The notes: generated by a model not told the origin, from the sequence alone. 64,000 bases of DNA from Vibrio cidicii (GCF_009763805.1 NZ_CP046804.1:2542001-2606000), one strand, 5' to 3'; positions 51,087 through 61,659 are shown, numbered from the stretch's first letter. Program-made: numbers and translations.

Positions 51087-52134
51087 TTAAATTAATTCAA
51101 AAGAAAGTGGTGTACCACGACTAATATCTACTTTCACAGCTTTACCAATAACTTCATCATAATACTTAGGCGCTAAGCCAAAGCCAGGCCGAATACTACG
51201 CACATGCTCTTCGGTTAATATATCCCCAGCTGCAATATCTTTTACCACATACAGCGAACGGCGGAATTTTACATTCCCTTTTTCCGCCTCTGTGCGCTCG
51301 TAACTCACTTTACCTAACGCTGACCAAGCGGTCTTTGTATCTCGGCACAATGCTTGAAGCTCATGCGGCTCTAATGAAAAGCTATCGTCGGCACCACCAC
51401 CATTGCGATCCATCGTCACATGTTTTTCTATCAAACAAGCCCCAAGCGCCACTGATGTCACCGCCGTCGCATTGTCTATTGTGTGATCCGAAAGCCCTGC
51501 AAGAACATTAAAACGCTCAGCAATATCTGCAATTGTTCTGAGATTATATTGATCGGCAGGCGCTGGGTAACCACTCACACAGTGAAGTACCACGAGTTTC
51601 CTGGCAACCATTCTCTTTCGCTGTCTTGATAGCCTCTGCAATCTCCACTTCATTTGCCATGCCTGTTGACATAATCATTGGCTTGCCCGTCTGTGCTACT
51701 CGCTTAATCAAGGGCAAGTCTATCAACTCGAAAGAAGCGATTTTATACGCTGGCGCATCCAGTTCTTCTAAAAGGTCAACCGCTGTGAAATCAAACGGAG
51801 AGCTAAATATGGTTATGCCTAGCTGTTTGGCTTTCTCAAAGAGCGGCTTATGCCACTCCCAAGGCATATGCGCTCCCTTATAAAGTTCGTACAGGGTCTG
51901 ACCATCCCATAAGCCTCCATGAATTTGGAACTCCTCAGAGTCACAATCCATAGTGATTGTTTCATGAGTATAAGTTTGTAATTTGATCGCATCAGCCCCC
52001 GCCTTTTTTGCTTCTTCCATAATTTGGAAAGCACGGTTGATATCGCCATTATGATTAGCGGAAAGTTCTGCAATAATATAGGGAGGATAATCCGGACCGA
52101 TTTTGCGGCCGTCAATGGTTATAAATGGCGTCAT
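51087..52134 (-). CDS. pseI: Pseudaminic acid synthase (frameshifted)
   Basis: NeuB-family enzyme that condenses PEP with the 6-deoxy-altrose derivative to form pseudaminic acid. The TIM-barrel start has [35 protein letters not shown] and [13 protein letters not shown], as in PseI; the C-terminal SAF domain has [13 protein letters not shown]. The break is at GTTTC, 51596-51600; deleting one T gives [18 protein letters not shown] and 348 aa, the family size. Start at 52134, 8 nt after the pseG-H stop. PseI rather than NeuB/LegI because all neighbours are pse genes. Confidence 0.9.
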
Positions 52135-52141
52135 TTTTGCC

Positions 52142-53650
52142 TCAATCAATGGGTTGACGGATATAAGTTTCTTCATCGACTTGTTGGTAGTCGGCTTTTT
52201 GGAACAGTCGTTGTGATGCAATGTTGGCTTTCAAAACAGTGGCATGAAGTGTCACATCGGGATGGATCGCATCAATTGCTCGTAGCGCTTTGTACGCTAT
52301 TCCTTTCCCATAATTCTGCGGATCAACAAAAATGGAGACAAGATAGTGTCCTGGACTCATTCTATCTAAACGAACGGCACCCACTTTTTGGCCTTCATTA
52401 GCTCGCTCGACAACCATATAGTAGTAGTCTGTAACTGAGCGTAATTTTCTCGACATCCAGGCATGATGTTCATCCCACGTTGGTATATTTGGCGTTAATG
52501 CATGTTTTCTGGTCTCAGGATGGCACTGCCATTCATAAATCAATGCAATATCTTCTGGTAACGCCCGCACCAAACTGATCCCTTCTTTCTCTTCTCCTAG
52601 TAACTGTTCGATTTCAAACACGACTCGACGAGCACCCCGTCCATCACAAAGCACCAAATTGGTGTCTTTGATCTGTGACCATTGCTTTAGCAGCTTCTGG
52701 TACTCATCGGCTAAACGCTGAGGGATAACATCGATATCGACTTGCAAGGCCGCATGGCGCTTGACGAGCTGCTGGCAGATTAGCTGTTGATTTTCAGCTA
52801 AGGGAACAATAATGCTGGGTAAGCCAAGACAAGCACGCTCCCAACTGGTGGTGCCTGGCGCACCAATCGCCACATCATGAGCCAACATTAAGCTGGCCAT
52901 ATCTTCGACAAATTCTTGATGCGTGACCTGCGAGTGCAAAGCACACCACGCTTTCACTTTATGAAAGTGAGGTGCTCGCGGGGATAAGAGCACAGTAATT
53001 TCAGCGTCTATTTGTGGATGACACAATGACTCAAGCACTTTTAAGGTGGCATTGGGGGCGTCAATTCCTCCCATCGAAACCAGTACTTTAGGACGGTCTT
53101 CTGACAACGCTCGGCCAAGTGCGGCTTCTCGCTGACTCGAGAAACCTCGCTGCAACAAGGCATACTCACTACCAACCAGCACGCGTGTTTTTGACTCGGC
53201 ATAAGCGGCTTGCTCACGTCCCAGCGTTTGATCCAATATCAGATCCGCTCGATGGTGCCTTGCTAAATCGTCAATGGCAAGCAAGCGACAACCGAGCGAT
53301 GCTTTGACCCGTTTCTGCCAAGGTTCTCCAATCGCATAGTGATCGGTAATGACCAGATCTGCCGCGGACACGGCCCTTAAGAAATCATCAGCATCGGCAT
53401 CCACGCTCTTTTGCAGCCACGCCTCATAGTCGGCATCATGCGCGGGCTTCATCACTTCTCGAGGCTCGGGAAGAGCCAAAACGTCAAATCCTCGCTCCAG
53501 GATAAACGAACGCATATCTCCGGTGAGTGGCGTGCAAGCGAACAGAATTTCATGCCCTTTGCGGCGTAATTCATTAGCAAGTACCAGGCAACGCATCACA
53601 TGCCCACTGCCGATCAATAAAGACGCATCGACTCGGAAAACAACCTTCAT
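52142..53650 (-). CDS. pseG: PseG-PseH fusion: UDP-sugar hydrolase + N-acetyltransferase
   Basis: 502 aa. Residues 1-345 are PseG, the hydrolase that removes UDP from the diacetamido sugar: [18 protein letters not shown] at the N-terminus, [14 protein letters not shown] and the late [17 protein letters not shown]. Residues 355-502 are a GNAT acetyltransferase ([27 protein letters not shown] with the acetyl-CoA loop) corresponding to PseH. In Helicobacter and Campylobacter these are separate proteins. One continuous frame, no stop or break, so a true fusion. Confidence 0.92.
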   Translation of the reverse strand: MKVVFRVDASLLIGSGHVMRCLVLANELRRKGHEILFACTPLTGDMRSFILERGFDVLALPEPREVMKPAHDADYEAWLQKSVDADADDFLRAVSAADLVITDHYAIGEPWQKRVKASLGCRLLAIDDLARHHRADLILDQTLGREQAAYAESKTRVLVGSEYALLQRGFSSQREAALGRALSEDRPKVLVSMGGIDAPNATLKVLESLCHPQIDAEITVLLSPRAPHFHKVKAWCALHSQVTHQEFVEDMASLMLAHDVAIGAPGTTSWERACLGLPSIIVPLAENQQLICQQLVKRHAALQVDIDVIPQRLADEYQKLLKQWSQIKDTNLVLCDGRGARRVVFEIEQLLGEEKEGISLVRALPEDIALIYEWQCHPETRKHALTPNIPTWDEHHAWMSRKLRSVTDYYYMVVERANEGQKVGAVRLDRMSPGHYLVSIFVDPQNYGKGIAYKALRAIDAIHPDVTLHATVLKANIASQRLFQKADYQQVDEETYIRQPID

Positions 53651-53658
53651 GACTTACC

Positions 53659-54360
53659 CTAACTTTGTGACTTAATGAGTTTCAAGGCAGTAAATAAGGA
53701 TTCGGCGAACTCCCAGTCCTCAAGTGTATCGATGTCTTGAACACGCTTTCTAGGAAGAAGCACGATTCGAGAGTGAGGTGAAAAAACAGAACGTTTTTCC
53801 ACAAAGGCATCGGTCTGCCCCCAATAAAACTGCCCTGCATCATGATAGGCTTCCTCAAGATCTTGTGATCTTACTTGCTCATTTTCTGGTGCAAACATCG
53901 AAACGCCACCGTCTTGACCCAGTTTGATTGCACGCTGAATGGGGAATGGGAACGATGTTGCACTAAAGACAAATTGCACTCCTGTCTCTTGCAATAGAGC
54001 ATAGCCTTGCTGCAAATCTTCAGGTCGCACGAACGGCGCCGTTGCGTATAAACAGCAGACCGCTTCAATATCCCAACCTTCCTTTTGACACCAATGAATC
54101 GCATGAGCCATAACGTCCATCGTCGTCGCATAGTCGTCAGAAATGTCTGTCGGCCGTAAAAAAGGCACCTCAGCCCCATGAGCATGAGCGACCTGGGCAA
54201 TCTCAGCGTCATCGGTTGATACGATCACTTTATCAAAACAGCCAGAGGCCAAGGCAGCTTCAATGGAATAAGCGATCATCGGCTTACCATGAAACGCTTT
54301 GATATTTTTCCTTGGTATGCGTTTGCTACCACCTCGTGCTGGAATAATCGCGATTTTCAT
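53659..54360 (-). CDS. pseF: Pseudaminic acid cytidylyltransferase
   Basis: 233-aa CMP-sugar synthetase of the NeuA type that activates pseudaminic acid with CTP. IPARGGSKRIPRKNIK (7-22) is the CTP-binding signature, and STDDAEIAQVA follows. Substrate is assigned from the pse context. Its start overlaps the pseC stop by one base. Confidence 0.92.
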   Translation of the reverse strand: MKIAIIPARGGSKRIPRKNIKAFHGKPMIAYSIEAALASGCFDKVIVSTDDAEIAQVAHAHGAEVPFLRPTDISDDYATTMDVMAHAIHWCQKEGWDIEAVCCLYATAPFVRPEDLQQGYALLQETGVQFVFSATSFPFPIQRAIKLGQDGGVSMFAPENEQVRSQDLEEAYHDAGQFYWGQTDAFVEKRSVFSPHSRIVLLPRKRVQDIDTLEDWEFAESLFTALKLIKSQS

Positions 54361-55535
54361 TAGCGTCTCTGTAATACGTCGGTGAGAATTTGAACCACGG
54401 TATTTTGTTGCTCAAGTGTCATACCATGAAACATGGGAAGTGACATCGCTTCTTGATAGTAGCGTTCAGATTCCGGGAAATCTCCTACACTAAAGCCCAT
54501 CTTGGCGTAATAGGGCTGCGTATGGACCGGAATATAGTGCAGGTTCACACCGATCCCTCGCTCACGCAGCGCATCAAATACCTGCTTGTGACTTAATCCG
54601 ATCTCCTCTAAGCACAAACGAATCACATAGAGATGTAAGCCAGAATACGTTTCCGGTAGTTGGTACGGTAGCACAATAGGCAAATCAGCCAATTGTTCAT
54701 TGTAACGTTGCGCAATCTGATGTCGAGCAGTGACAAAATCTTCCAACCGCTGCATTTGGCTCACGCCCAACGCCGCTTGAAGCTCTGTCATTCGGTAGTT
54801 GTAACCCAAGGCGATCTGCTGATAATACCAGCCGCCATGGTTTTCCCCTTCCATCTGCTTTGGATCGCGGGTAATGCCATGACTGCGCAGTAGCGCCAAC
54901 TTGTCTGCAAGCTCTGGGTGATTAGTCAAAGCAGCCCCACCCTCGGCAGTGGTGACTATTTTCACCGGGTGGAAACTGAATACGGTAATGTCTGAATAGT
55001 CACAGTTGCCAATCGGCTGACCACGGTACTTGCCTCCAATGGCATGCGAGGCATCTTCAATCACGTGAAATCCGTACTCCTTCGCTAACTTACCAATGGC
55101 TTGCATGTCGCAGGGCTGACCACACAGATGAACGGGCACCACGATTTTCGGCAGCATGCCCTTCGCTTTGGCCTTGATGAGTTTTTCTTCGAGCTTGCGG
55201 GGGCATAGGTTATACGTTGCGGGGTCGATATCGACAAAGTCCACCTTTGCACCACAATACAAGGCACAATTTGCCGACGCGACGAACGTAATGGGTGACG
55301 TCCACAACCAATCCCCTTCACCCAGTCCCAGTGCTAAACAGGCCATGTGCAGCGCCGAGGTCGCACTATTGACGGCAAAGGCGAACTTCGCTCCAGTATG
55401 CTCAGTTAAGGTTTTTTCAAACGCAGGAACTTGAGGTCCTTGGGTGAGGAAATCGGATTTCAACACCTCAACGACACTATCAATATCTTGCTTACTGATG
55501 TCTTGCTTTCCGTAAGGGATCACTGCGGCTCTCAC
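54360..55535 (-). CDS. pseC: UDP-4-keto sugar aminotransferase PseC
   Basis: 391-aa PLP aminotransferase of the DegT/DnrJ/EryC1 family that aminates the PseB product at C4. It begins IPYGKQDISKQDIDSV, typical of PseC. The PLP lysine is in FSFHPVKIVTTAEGG (about 184-198), with EDASHAIGGKY upstream. Start overlaps the pseB stop by 4 bp, showing tight coupling. Confidence 0.94.
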   Translation of the reverse strand: MRAAVIPYGKQDISKQDIDSVVEVLKSDFLTQGPQVPAFEKTLTEHTGAKFAFAVNSATSALHMACLALGLGEGDWLWTSPITFVASANCALYCGAKVDFVDIDPATYNLCPRKLEEKLIKAKAKGMLPKIVVPVHLCGQPCDMQAIGKLAKEYGFHVIEDASHAIGGKYRGQPIGNCDYSDITVFSFHPVKIVTTAEGGAALTNHPELADKLALLRSHGITRDPKQMEGENHGGWYYQQIALGYNYRMTELQAALGVSQMQRLEDFVTARHQIAQRYNEQLADLPIVLPYQLPETYSGLHLYVIRLCLEEIGLSHKQVFDALRERGIGVNLHYIPVHTQPYYAKMGFSVGDFPESERYYQEAMSLPMFHGMTLEQQNTVVQILTDVLQRR

Positions 55536-56545
55536 ACTGCAAAGTTGGGATCTACGTGCTCTTTGATGAGCTCGCGTAAGCTTTCAATACTTTCCCACTC
55601 TGTATTGGTACCGGAGTTGTATTTAAATCCAAACGGCACTTTTTCAGCTTTGTGGTGTTTGAGATATTCTGCTTCGGTGTAAGTAAAGGAAACAGAAGGC
55701 AGAATCGCGTAATACTTACCAAGGTCGATAGTATTAAGAGAGTCTGTGTCGGTGATCATCTCTTCGTGCAGTTTCTCACCTGGGCGGATCCCAACAACCT
55801 CAGTTTTGCACTCAGGTGCAATGGCTTTTGCGATATCTAATATCTTGTACGATGGGATCTTCGGTACAAAAATTTCACCACCAAGATGGTGCTCAAGCGC
55901 ATACATCACCATGTTTACGCCATCTTGTAATGAAATATTAAAACGTGTCATCTCTTCATGAGTGATCGGTAACACACCTTCTGCACGCTTTTTCAAAAAG
56001 AATGGAATCACTGAACCACGAGAGCCCATGACGTTGCCGTAACGCACGACACTAAAACGGATTTTCTTTGAGCCCTTGATGTTATTCGCTGCAGTAAACA
56101 GCTTATCTGATGCGAGCTTGGTGGCGCCATAAAGGTTAATGGGTGCGCAGGCTTTATCTGTCGAAAGGGCAACAACATCTTTGACACCACACTGAAGCGC
56201 GGCCTGAATAACATTCTCCGCCCCATCGATGTTGGTACGAATACACTCTGTTGGGTTGTATTCGGCGGTATCCACTTGTTTGATCGCGGCAGCATGAATG
56301 ATCACATCAACCCCTTCGCAAGCTTGGATCATACGGTTACGATCACGCACATCGCCAATAAAGAAACGAAGTTGAGGATACTGGTTGTGTGGGTACTGCT
56401 GTTTCAGCTCAAACTGCTTCAGTTCATCACGAGAGAAAATAACGATTTTTTTTACTTCTGGATATCTTGCCAAAATCGTTTTTACAAATTGTTTACCAAA
56501 CGAGCCTGTGCCGCCGGTAATTAGTACTGTCTTATTATTAAGCAT
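55532..56545 (-). CDS. pseB: UDP-GlcNAc 4,6-dehydratase (inverting) PseB
   Basis: 337-aa short-chain dehydrogenase that opens the pseudaminic acid pathway from UDP-GlcNAc. NADP loop TGGTGSFGKQFVKTIL, the STDKA catalytic Thr-Asp-Lys, and YGATKLASDKLF. The start at 56545 has GGAAAG 5 nt upstream; a TTG four codons earlier is less likely. First gene of the pse set, preceded by a 169-bp AT-rich gap after wzc. Confidence 0.94.
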   Translation of the reverse strand: MLNNKTVLITGGTGSFGKQFVKTILARYPEVKKIVIFSRDELKQFELKQQYPHNQYPQLRFFIGDVRDRNRMIQACEGVDVIIHAAAIKQVDTAEYNPTECIRTNIDGAENVIQAALQCGVKDVVALSTDKACAPINLYGATKLASDKLFTAANNIKGSKKIRFSVVRYGNVMGSRGSVIPFFLKKRAEGVLPITHEEMTRFNISLQDGVNMVMYALEHHLGGEIFVPKIPSYKILDIAKAIAPECKTEVVGIRPGEKLHEEMITDTDSLNTIDLGKYYAILPSVSFTYTEAEYLKHHKAEKVPFGFKYNSGTNTEWESIESLRELIKEHVDPNFAV

Positions 56546-56714
56546 TGAACTTTCCAATATCTATTATTTCAGTTTACTATCTAAAGGTTATTAAAAAACT
56601 TGGGATATTCATTAATCATGAAGAGATAGTTATTTTTAACTATCGAAGTACAATATTTTTTAGCGTTTCCTTAGTGGGAATAACTAGTTAGTGTGAGTTA
56701 CTTATAATTTAGTG

Positions 56715-58890
56715 CTACACCTTCTTACTTTCACCATAGCTGTAGTTGTAGTAACCATAGCCGTAGTAACTTGAGGCACGTTTTTCGGTGGCGTTGAGAA
56801 TCACACCTTTAACCTCTATGCCCGCTTGCTCAAAACGGTTACGTGCAACTTCAATCTCTTTGACTGTGTTTTGCCCAAACCGTGCCACCATCAACGTGGT
56901 GCCTGCGAGTGAGCCAACAATACTTGGGTCGGTCACGGCCAGCACTGGCGGGGTATCAATAATCACTAGGTCATAGTTTTCACTCGCCCATTCCACCAAC
57001 TGTTTAAAACGCGGGTGCATTAACAGCTCTGATGGGTTAGGTGGCACTTGGCCTCGGGTAATAATATCGAGGTTATCCACTTTGGCGTGCTGCACGGCAG
57101 TGGCGGTGTCGATTTTGCCTGCTAGGTAGTCAGAGAGGCCATTTTCCCACTTAAGGCCAAAACATTGCTGCAAATAGCCTTTGCGCATATCCGCGTCGAT
57201 AATCAGCACTTTTTGCCCCGTTTTCGCCGCCACCGCCGCAAAGTTAGTGGAGATAAAAGATTTACCAATGCCTGGCGCGGGGCCAGAGATCATCACCACA
57301 TTATTTTTTGCTTCTAGCATAGCGAAGTGCAAGCTGGTACGCAGGCCGCGCAGCGCTTCGATGGAAAGATCCGCCGGATTACTCTCTGAAAGCAGTGCCA
57401 AATCTTTGTTGTGCTTGCCTTTGCGCTTAAGCTTTTCGGCCAATGCAATCTGCAGAGTTGATTTCGGCACACTGGCGTACACAGAAAGGCCAATTTGCTC
57501 GATTTGATCGGGCGTCTCTACCCCACGGTGCAGCGCAGCTTTCACCAACACAATCGCCACACTAAGCATGCCACCCAGCAAGGTAGCCAGCACCGCAATC
57601 AGTGGTTTTTTCGGTTTGATTGGTTTGGCAAATGTTTGTGCTTCATCCAAAATGCGCACATTACCGACCGTACCTGCTTTGATGATGCTCAGCTCTTGCA
57701 CTTTATTGAGTAGCTGAATGTAGATCTGCTGGTTCACTTCCACATCGCGCGTCATGCGCAGCACTTCACGCTGAGTCTTTGGCAGCTTTTGTACTTGCTG
57801 GTTTAAACGCTCACGCTCTTTCAGTAGCGTTTGGCGTTTATCTAACAGAGAAATATAAGCCGGGTGATCTTTAGTAAAGCGCTGGCTAATTTCACTCTCT
57901 TTGAAAGTCAGCTCGTTGAGCTGCGCTTCGAGTTTCACCATCACATCCAAGGTCGATTTGGCTTCTAGGCCCAAATCGATCGATTCGTTTCTCTTGACGA
58001 AAACGGTTTAGGCTGTCTTCGGCGGCGGTGAGGCTATCTTTAATATCCGGTAGGTGGCCTTTTAAAAAGGTCAGGCTTTTTTCCGCTTCCGCTGAGTTGC
58101 GCTCAACGTTTTGTAAAAAGTAGGTTTGGCTAATGTGGTTAAGGATTTCGCTAATTTGCTTGCGATTTTCGCCTTCAAAGCTCAGTTGTAAAATCCCGGT
58201 CTGCTTGCCGCGCTCAGAGATGGCCAGATTCTCTTTTAACCACTCTATCGCCTCTAAACGGCTGCGCTGGCCAATGGCAAACTCCTGGCCAGTGTGAGAA
58301 CGCAGCTCGGTGACAAACAGTTCATAACCGTCGTTTTTCGCCAGCTCACCCGCTTTACCTTGCAACACTACGGTGTCATCTTCGCGCACCAGTTGGTAGC
58401 TTTGCTGCGCTTCATCGGTCACCACTAAGGTATGACCCATATCCTGCGCGTAATCAGGCACTTGGTAGCGGCTCACCTCAATCTGGTTTACCTTGCCTGC
58501 CATGCGCGCTAGGCCCTTACCAACCAGCGGAAAGTACTTCGCTTCTGTAACGGTGGTGAGGTTAAATTTATCCACCGTGTCGCCCAAAATCATGCGTGAT
58601 TTGAGAATTTCAATTTCTGTGGTGGCGGTAGATTCTTGGGAAAATAGCTCGCCCATATCGCCACCGATTAACGATCCTATTCCGCCTTTACTTTTTTCTT
58701 CTATCTGCAGCAAGGCATCAGCTTTGTAGATCGGCGTAGAAAGCAGCGCCACCGCCACCCCACCGACCGCGAAGATAAAGGTAATGGCGAAGATGAACCA
58801 TTTGGCATCCAATAAAATACCAAGCAGTTTGCCCAAATCGATTTCGTCAGAAGCGTTATCAACAGAAGGTCGAGTTTGTGGTGTTGTCAT
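56715..58890 (-). CDS. wzc: Capsule tyrosine autokinase Wzc (frameshifted)
   Basis: Inner-membrane polysaccharide co-polymerase and BY-kinase that sets chain length and export. N-terminal membrane helix near residues 32-52, Wzz-like periplasmic coiled coil, a second helix, then the kinase: Walker A GPAPGIGKS, A' IIDADMRKGY and a tyrosine-rich tail (SYYGYGYYNYSYGESKKV). The frame breaks at GTTTC, 57987-57991; deleting one T reads RQENESIDLGLEAKSTLD and gives 724 aa, against 720 in E. coli. Confidence 0.94.
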
Positions 58891-58914
58891 TGTCTCGTAA
58901 ATTTCCGGGTTGGT

Positions 58915-59200
58915 GGGTTTTTGAATAAGGTTGCTAGGGAAAAGCAGTTTTCTAGATTGCTAGGAAAGAGAAGCTTGCTAGGTAAAGAAGGTTACTAGGT
59001 TGCTAGGTTGCTAGGTTTCTAGTTTTCCTCGTCCCTAGAAAACTCGCTCCTGCTTTTCCCTAGTAATCTCGTCCCTGCTCTTCCGCCCTTCCTAGTCCCT
59101 AGTAATCTCGCTACTGCTTTTCCCTAGTAACCTCGTCCCTGCTCTTTCTAGATTTCTAGGCTTTTGCTCTTCCTAGTCCCTAGCAAACTTGGGACTCATT
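58915..59200. repeat. CTAG-rich degenerate repeat array A12 (wzb-wzc)
   Basis: Left arm GGTTGCTAGG units (GGTTACTAGGTTGCTAGG, then GGTTGCTAGGTTTCTAG), right arm CCCTAGTAATCTCGTCCCTG repeated three times. Different unit choice from A5-A11 but the same CTAG phasing and mirror symmetry. Lies inside the capsule operon on one side of wzb. Confidence 0.88.
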
Positions 59201-59209
59201 CCTGTTTTG

Positions 59210-59650
59210 CTACAACTTCTTCGCCCAGGCTTGGGCGGCTTCGTCAATTAACTTGTAAGCGTAGTCAAAGGCTTCTTTGCTTTGTCTGTATGGGTCGGGG
59301 ATGTCTTTTTGCCCGATCCATTGGCCGAATAACATGGTTTTGCCGCGTGCTTCTGGCGCTATTTGCGTCAGTGCTTCCATATGGCCTTTTTCCATCACTA
59401 AGATGAGATCATACTGGCTGCATAGCTGCGGGGTTAACTGCTGAGAGTGATGGTTTTCCACATCCACCCCGTGCTCGGCCGCGACTTCAATCGCCATGGC
59501 GTCGGCTGGCTTACCGACTAAACGGCTTTTTTCCGCCGCAATGCCCGCAGAAGCAATGGTTTTATGCGGCAGTAACTTTTGCAACACGCGCTCCCCAGTA
59601 GGAGAACGACAGATGTTACCGACACAAACGACTAGAATTTTGTTAAACAT
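59210..59650 (-). CDS. wzb: Low-molecular-weight protein tyrosine phosphatase Wzb
   Basis: 146-aa phosphatase that removes phosphate from the Wzc tail, needed for polymer export. P-loop VCVGNICRSPTGE (9-21) with Cys and Arg, and the acid loop DIPDPYRQSKEAF (about 113-125). Intact. Flanked on both sides by arrays A12 and A13, so a recombination between them would remove just this gene. Confidence 0.96.
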   Translation of the reverse strand: MFNKILVVCVGNICRSPTGERVLQKLLPHKTIASAGIAAEKSRLVGKPADAMAIEVAAEHGVDVENHHSQQLTPQLCSQYDLILVMEKGHMEALTQIAPEARGKTMLFGQWIGQKDIPDPYRQSKEAFDYAYKLIDEAAQAWAKKL

Positions 59651-59677
59651 GCCTTACAGCCTATCGATATAAAGTTT

Positions 59678-59825
59678 TGGTTCCTGGGTTCTAGGTTCTA
59701 GGTCCTGGGTTTCTAGGTCCTGGGTTCTAGGTTCTAGGTTCTAGGTTCTAGGCTCTAGGCTCTAGGTCCTGGGTTTTGCTTTCCCTAGAACCTGCTCTTC
59801 CTAGGGCCTAGGGCCCGCTGTCCCT
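59678..59825. repeat. CTAG-rich degenerate repeat array A13 (between S23-like gene and wzb)
   Basis: Starts with GGTTCCTGGGTTCTAGG and a run of about six GGTTCTA/GGCTCTA heptamers near 59725-59768. Its end overlaps the S23-like gene and supplies that gene's last codons and TAG stop. Confidence 0.88.
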
Positions 59826-60210
59826 CTAAATCCTGCTCAATTAGGTATGTACCTCGATTGTCTTTAACAACACCGGCACGATATTTAATTAAGCTCGCTA
59901 TCATTCGACTTACTCTGGTTGCTAATGCTATCAGCTCTGAAGCTTCAGAATCGTCAAAATAACCAAACTCTTTAGCTAGAAGAAGTTGAGTCACTAACTC
60001 ACCACAAGATCCTTTAGCGATATAGAGAAAGCGAACAGACTCCTTCGTTGTTTCTCTCTCTTCACCCTCTGCAATATTAGAGGGCACAGAAATAGCGGAG
60101 CGTCTTATCTGATCGCGAAAAACAAAATCCTTGTTATTTTTAAAAATTCTATGAACACGAATCGCTAACTCAAAACTTTCCTGCCAGGCTTTCAGTTCTT
60201 GGTATTTCAT
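59785..60210 (-). CDS. Four-helix-bundle protein (S23/IVP family)
   Basis: 141 aa with the family's ELKAWQESFELAIRVHRIF, DQIRRSAISVPSNIAEGEER and EFGYFDD patterns. Such proteins occur in 23S rRNA intervening sequences and also as stand-alone genes near surface-glycan loci; the role is unknown. The last dozen residues (LEGQRALGPRKSRF) are translated array sequence, so the native C-terminus has probably been replaced by the array. Lies between wza and wzb in the capsule operon. Confidence 0.85.
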   Translation of the reverse strand: MKYQELKAWQESFELAIRVHRIFKNNKDFVFRDQIRRSAISVPSNIAEGEERETTKESVRFLYIAKGSCGELVTQLLLAKEFGYFDDSEASELIALATRVSRMIASLIKYRAGVVKDNRGTYLIEQDLEGQRALGPRKSRF

Positions 60211-60284
60211 GAGTACTCATCCGTGAGAACCGTTGTTCATTCGTTTTAACAACAAGAACTAGCAACTTAGCTAAACAGGCATTG

Positions 60285-60420
60285 AGCCCTAGAGCCCACA
60301 AAAAACGGCTCTTCTCCGCTTTTACCTAGGGCCTATTACCCAGGGCCCAGGGCCGCTCTTTCATAGGACCTTAGGGCCATAGGGCCGCTTTTAACCGCTT
60401 TTAACCGCTTTTAACCTTTC
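60285..60420. repeat. CTAG-rich degenerate repeat array A14 (wza-S23-like gene)
   Basis: Right-arm-type units: ACCTAGGGCCTATTACCCAG, GGGCCCAGGGCCGCTCTTTC, then three TTTTAACCGC units just before the wza stop. Within the capsule operon. Confidence 0.82.
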
Positions 60421-61554
60421 TTACGGCCAATTCCTTACCCTTAACGCGCCTTCGGTTAGGTTGTTAAATCCAGTGATGGTTGGCAGTAGCTGGCCGATCA
60501 AACGGTTCCAGCGGGTGATTGGCGCGGCGGTGACGTAAACAATGTCATACGGTTTGAGGTCAAACTCTGTGCCGATGACTAAAGCAGAGGCGTCTTTGAT
60601 ATTGAGTTGGTAGATGTCGGCCATGCGCTCAGATTTGTTGTCTGAGGTGCGGATAACAAACACGCCGGTTGCATCGGCAGATAGCTCGTTAATACCGCCG
60701 ACACTGCTGAGAGCTTCGGTCAGGCTCATGCCGGAGCGATCCATCTTCAGCAGTTTGGGATCTTTCACCTCGCCCATCACAAACACTTTTTGTGTATCGT
60801 TACGCGGCACGTGGACGATGTCGCCCGGTTGCAACAAACGGTTTTGTGTGAGATCGCCACGCTGCATCAGCGCATAAAGGGAGATTTGTTGCTCTTCACC
60901 GTTGCGAGTTAGGGTCACATTGCGCCAATCGGCGTCTTGCGCGAGGCCACCAGCGCGGTTAACCGCATCTAGCAGAGTAAGAGGGATATTGGTGATAGGT
61001 TGTTGACCAGGGTTGGAAACTTCCCCTGTGATGTAAGCTTTTTTCGAGCGAAACGCGGCAACGTTAACGTCCACCTGCGGGCTTTCGATAAATTTCGCTA
61101 AGCGCTTGGCGATATCGGCACGTACTTCACGCACGGTTTTGCCCGCCACCTCGACAGTGCCAATATAAGGGTAGAAAATGGTGCCATCGGCATGAACCCA
61201 GTTACCTGCCTCTTCGGCGCTACGGTAAGAGCCAGCAGGAATGGTCAGTTCGGGGTGGTCCCAAATGGTCACGTTGAGAATATCACCCGGGCCAATGCGG
61301 TATTCGTAACGCGCAAGCTGGCTATCAAGCTCAGGGTTAGCACGAGAAACCGAAGGCGGCGTGGTGAGGTAAGTCGAGATGGTTTGCGTTGTCAGCGGGT
61401 AGAGATTCACCATTTGCGAGAGATCGTTTTCTTCGCTCTGATTGGTTTCAACGCGCGTTTTGTTGTCGGTGGGGAGGTGAGAGCCGGGTACGGTACATCC
61501 AGCAAGCAAGACAGGTAGCAAGGTTGCTAACAGAAGTTTTCTTTTTAGTTCCAT
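60421..61554 (-). CDS. wza: Capsule export outer-membrane lipoprotein Wza
   Basis: 377-aa lipoprotein; octamers form the outer-membrane channel for capsule. Signal peptide with lipobox LLAGC (Cys near residue 19). The polysaccharide-export domain begins [19 protein letters not shown] (about 86-104), followed by SLBB repeats ([32 protein letters not shown]). The C-terminal end [16 protein letters not shown] forms the membrane helix. The start at 61554 gives [13 protein letters not shown]. First gene of the operon, about 350 nt from the ops element. Confidence 0.95.
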   Translation of the reverse strand: MELKRKLLLATLLPVLLAGCTVPGSHLPTDNKTRVETNQSEENDLSQMVNLYPLTTQTISTYLTTPPSVSRANPELDSQLARYEYRIGPGDILNVTIWDHPELTIPAGSYRSAEEAGNWVHADGTIFYPYIGTVEVAGKTVREVRADIAKRLAKFIESPQVDVNVAAFRSKKAYITGEVSNPGQQPITNIPLTLLDAVNRAGGLAQDADWRNVTLTRNGEEQQISLYALMQRGDLTQNRLLQPGDIVHVPRNDTQKVFVMGEVKDPKLLKMDRSGMSLTEALSSVGGINELSADATGVFVIRTSDNKSERMADIYQLNIKDASALVIGTEFDLKPYDIVYVTAAPITRWNRLIGQLLPTITGFNNLTEGALRVRNWP

Positions 61555-61659
61555 GTAAGCCAAATCATCATAATGCCAGAGTGATTAACCGCACTCTTGG
61601 GTGAACACAAAGTGGTTTTGATTTCCGGAGTCGCTAGCCATTGCTAGGTTCAGGTATTC

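Noticed and set aside
711..57991. Programmed ribosomal frameshifting at the eleven GAAAC sites
   Set aside because: There is no slippery heptamer of the known type or regular stimulatory structure, and unrelated housekeeping, capsule and transposase genes would all need it. An inserted base explains all cases.
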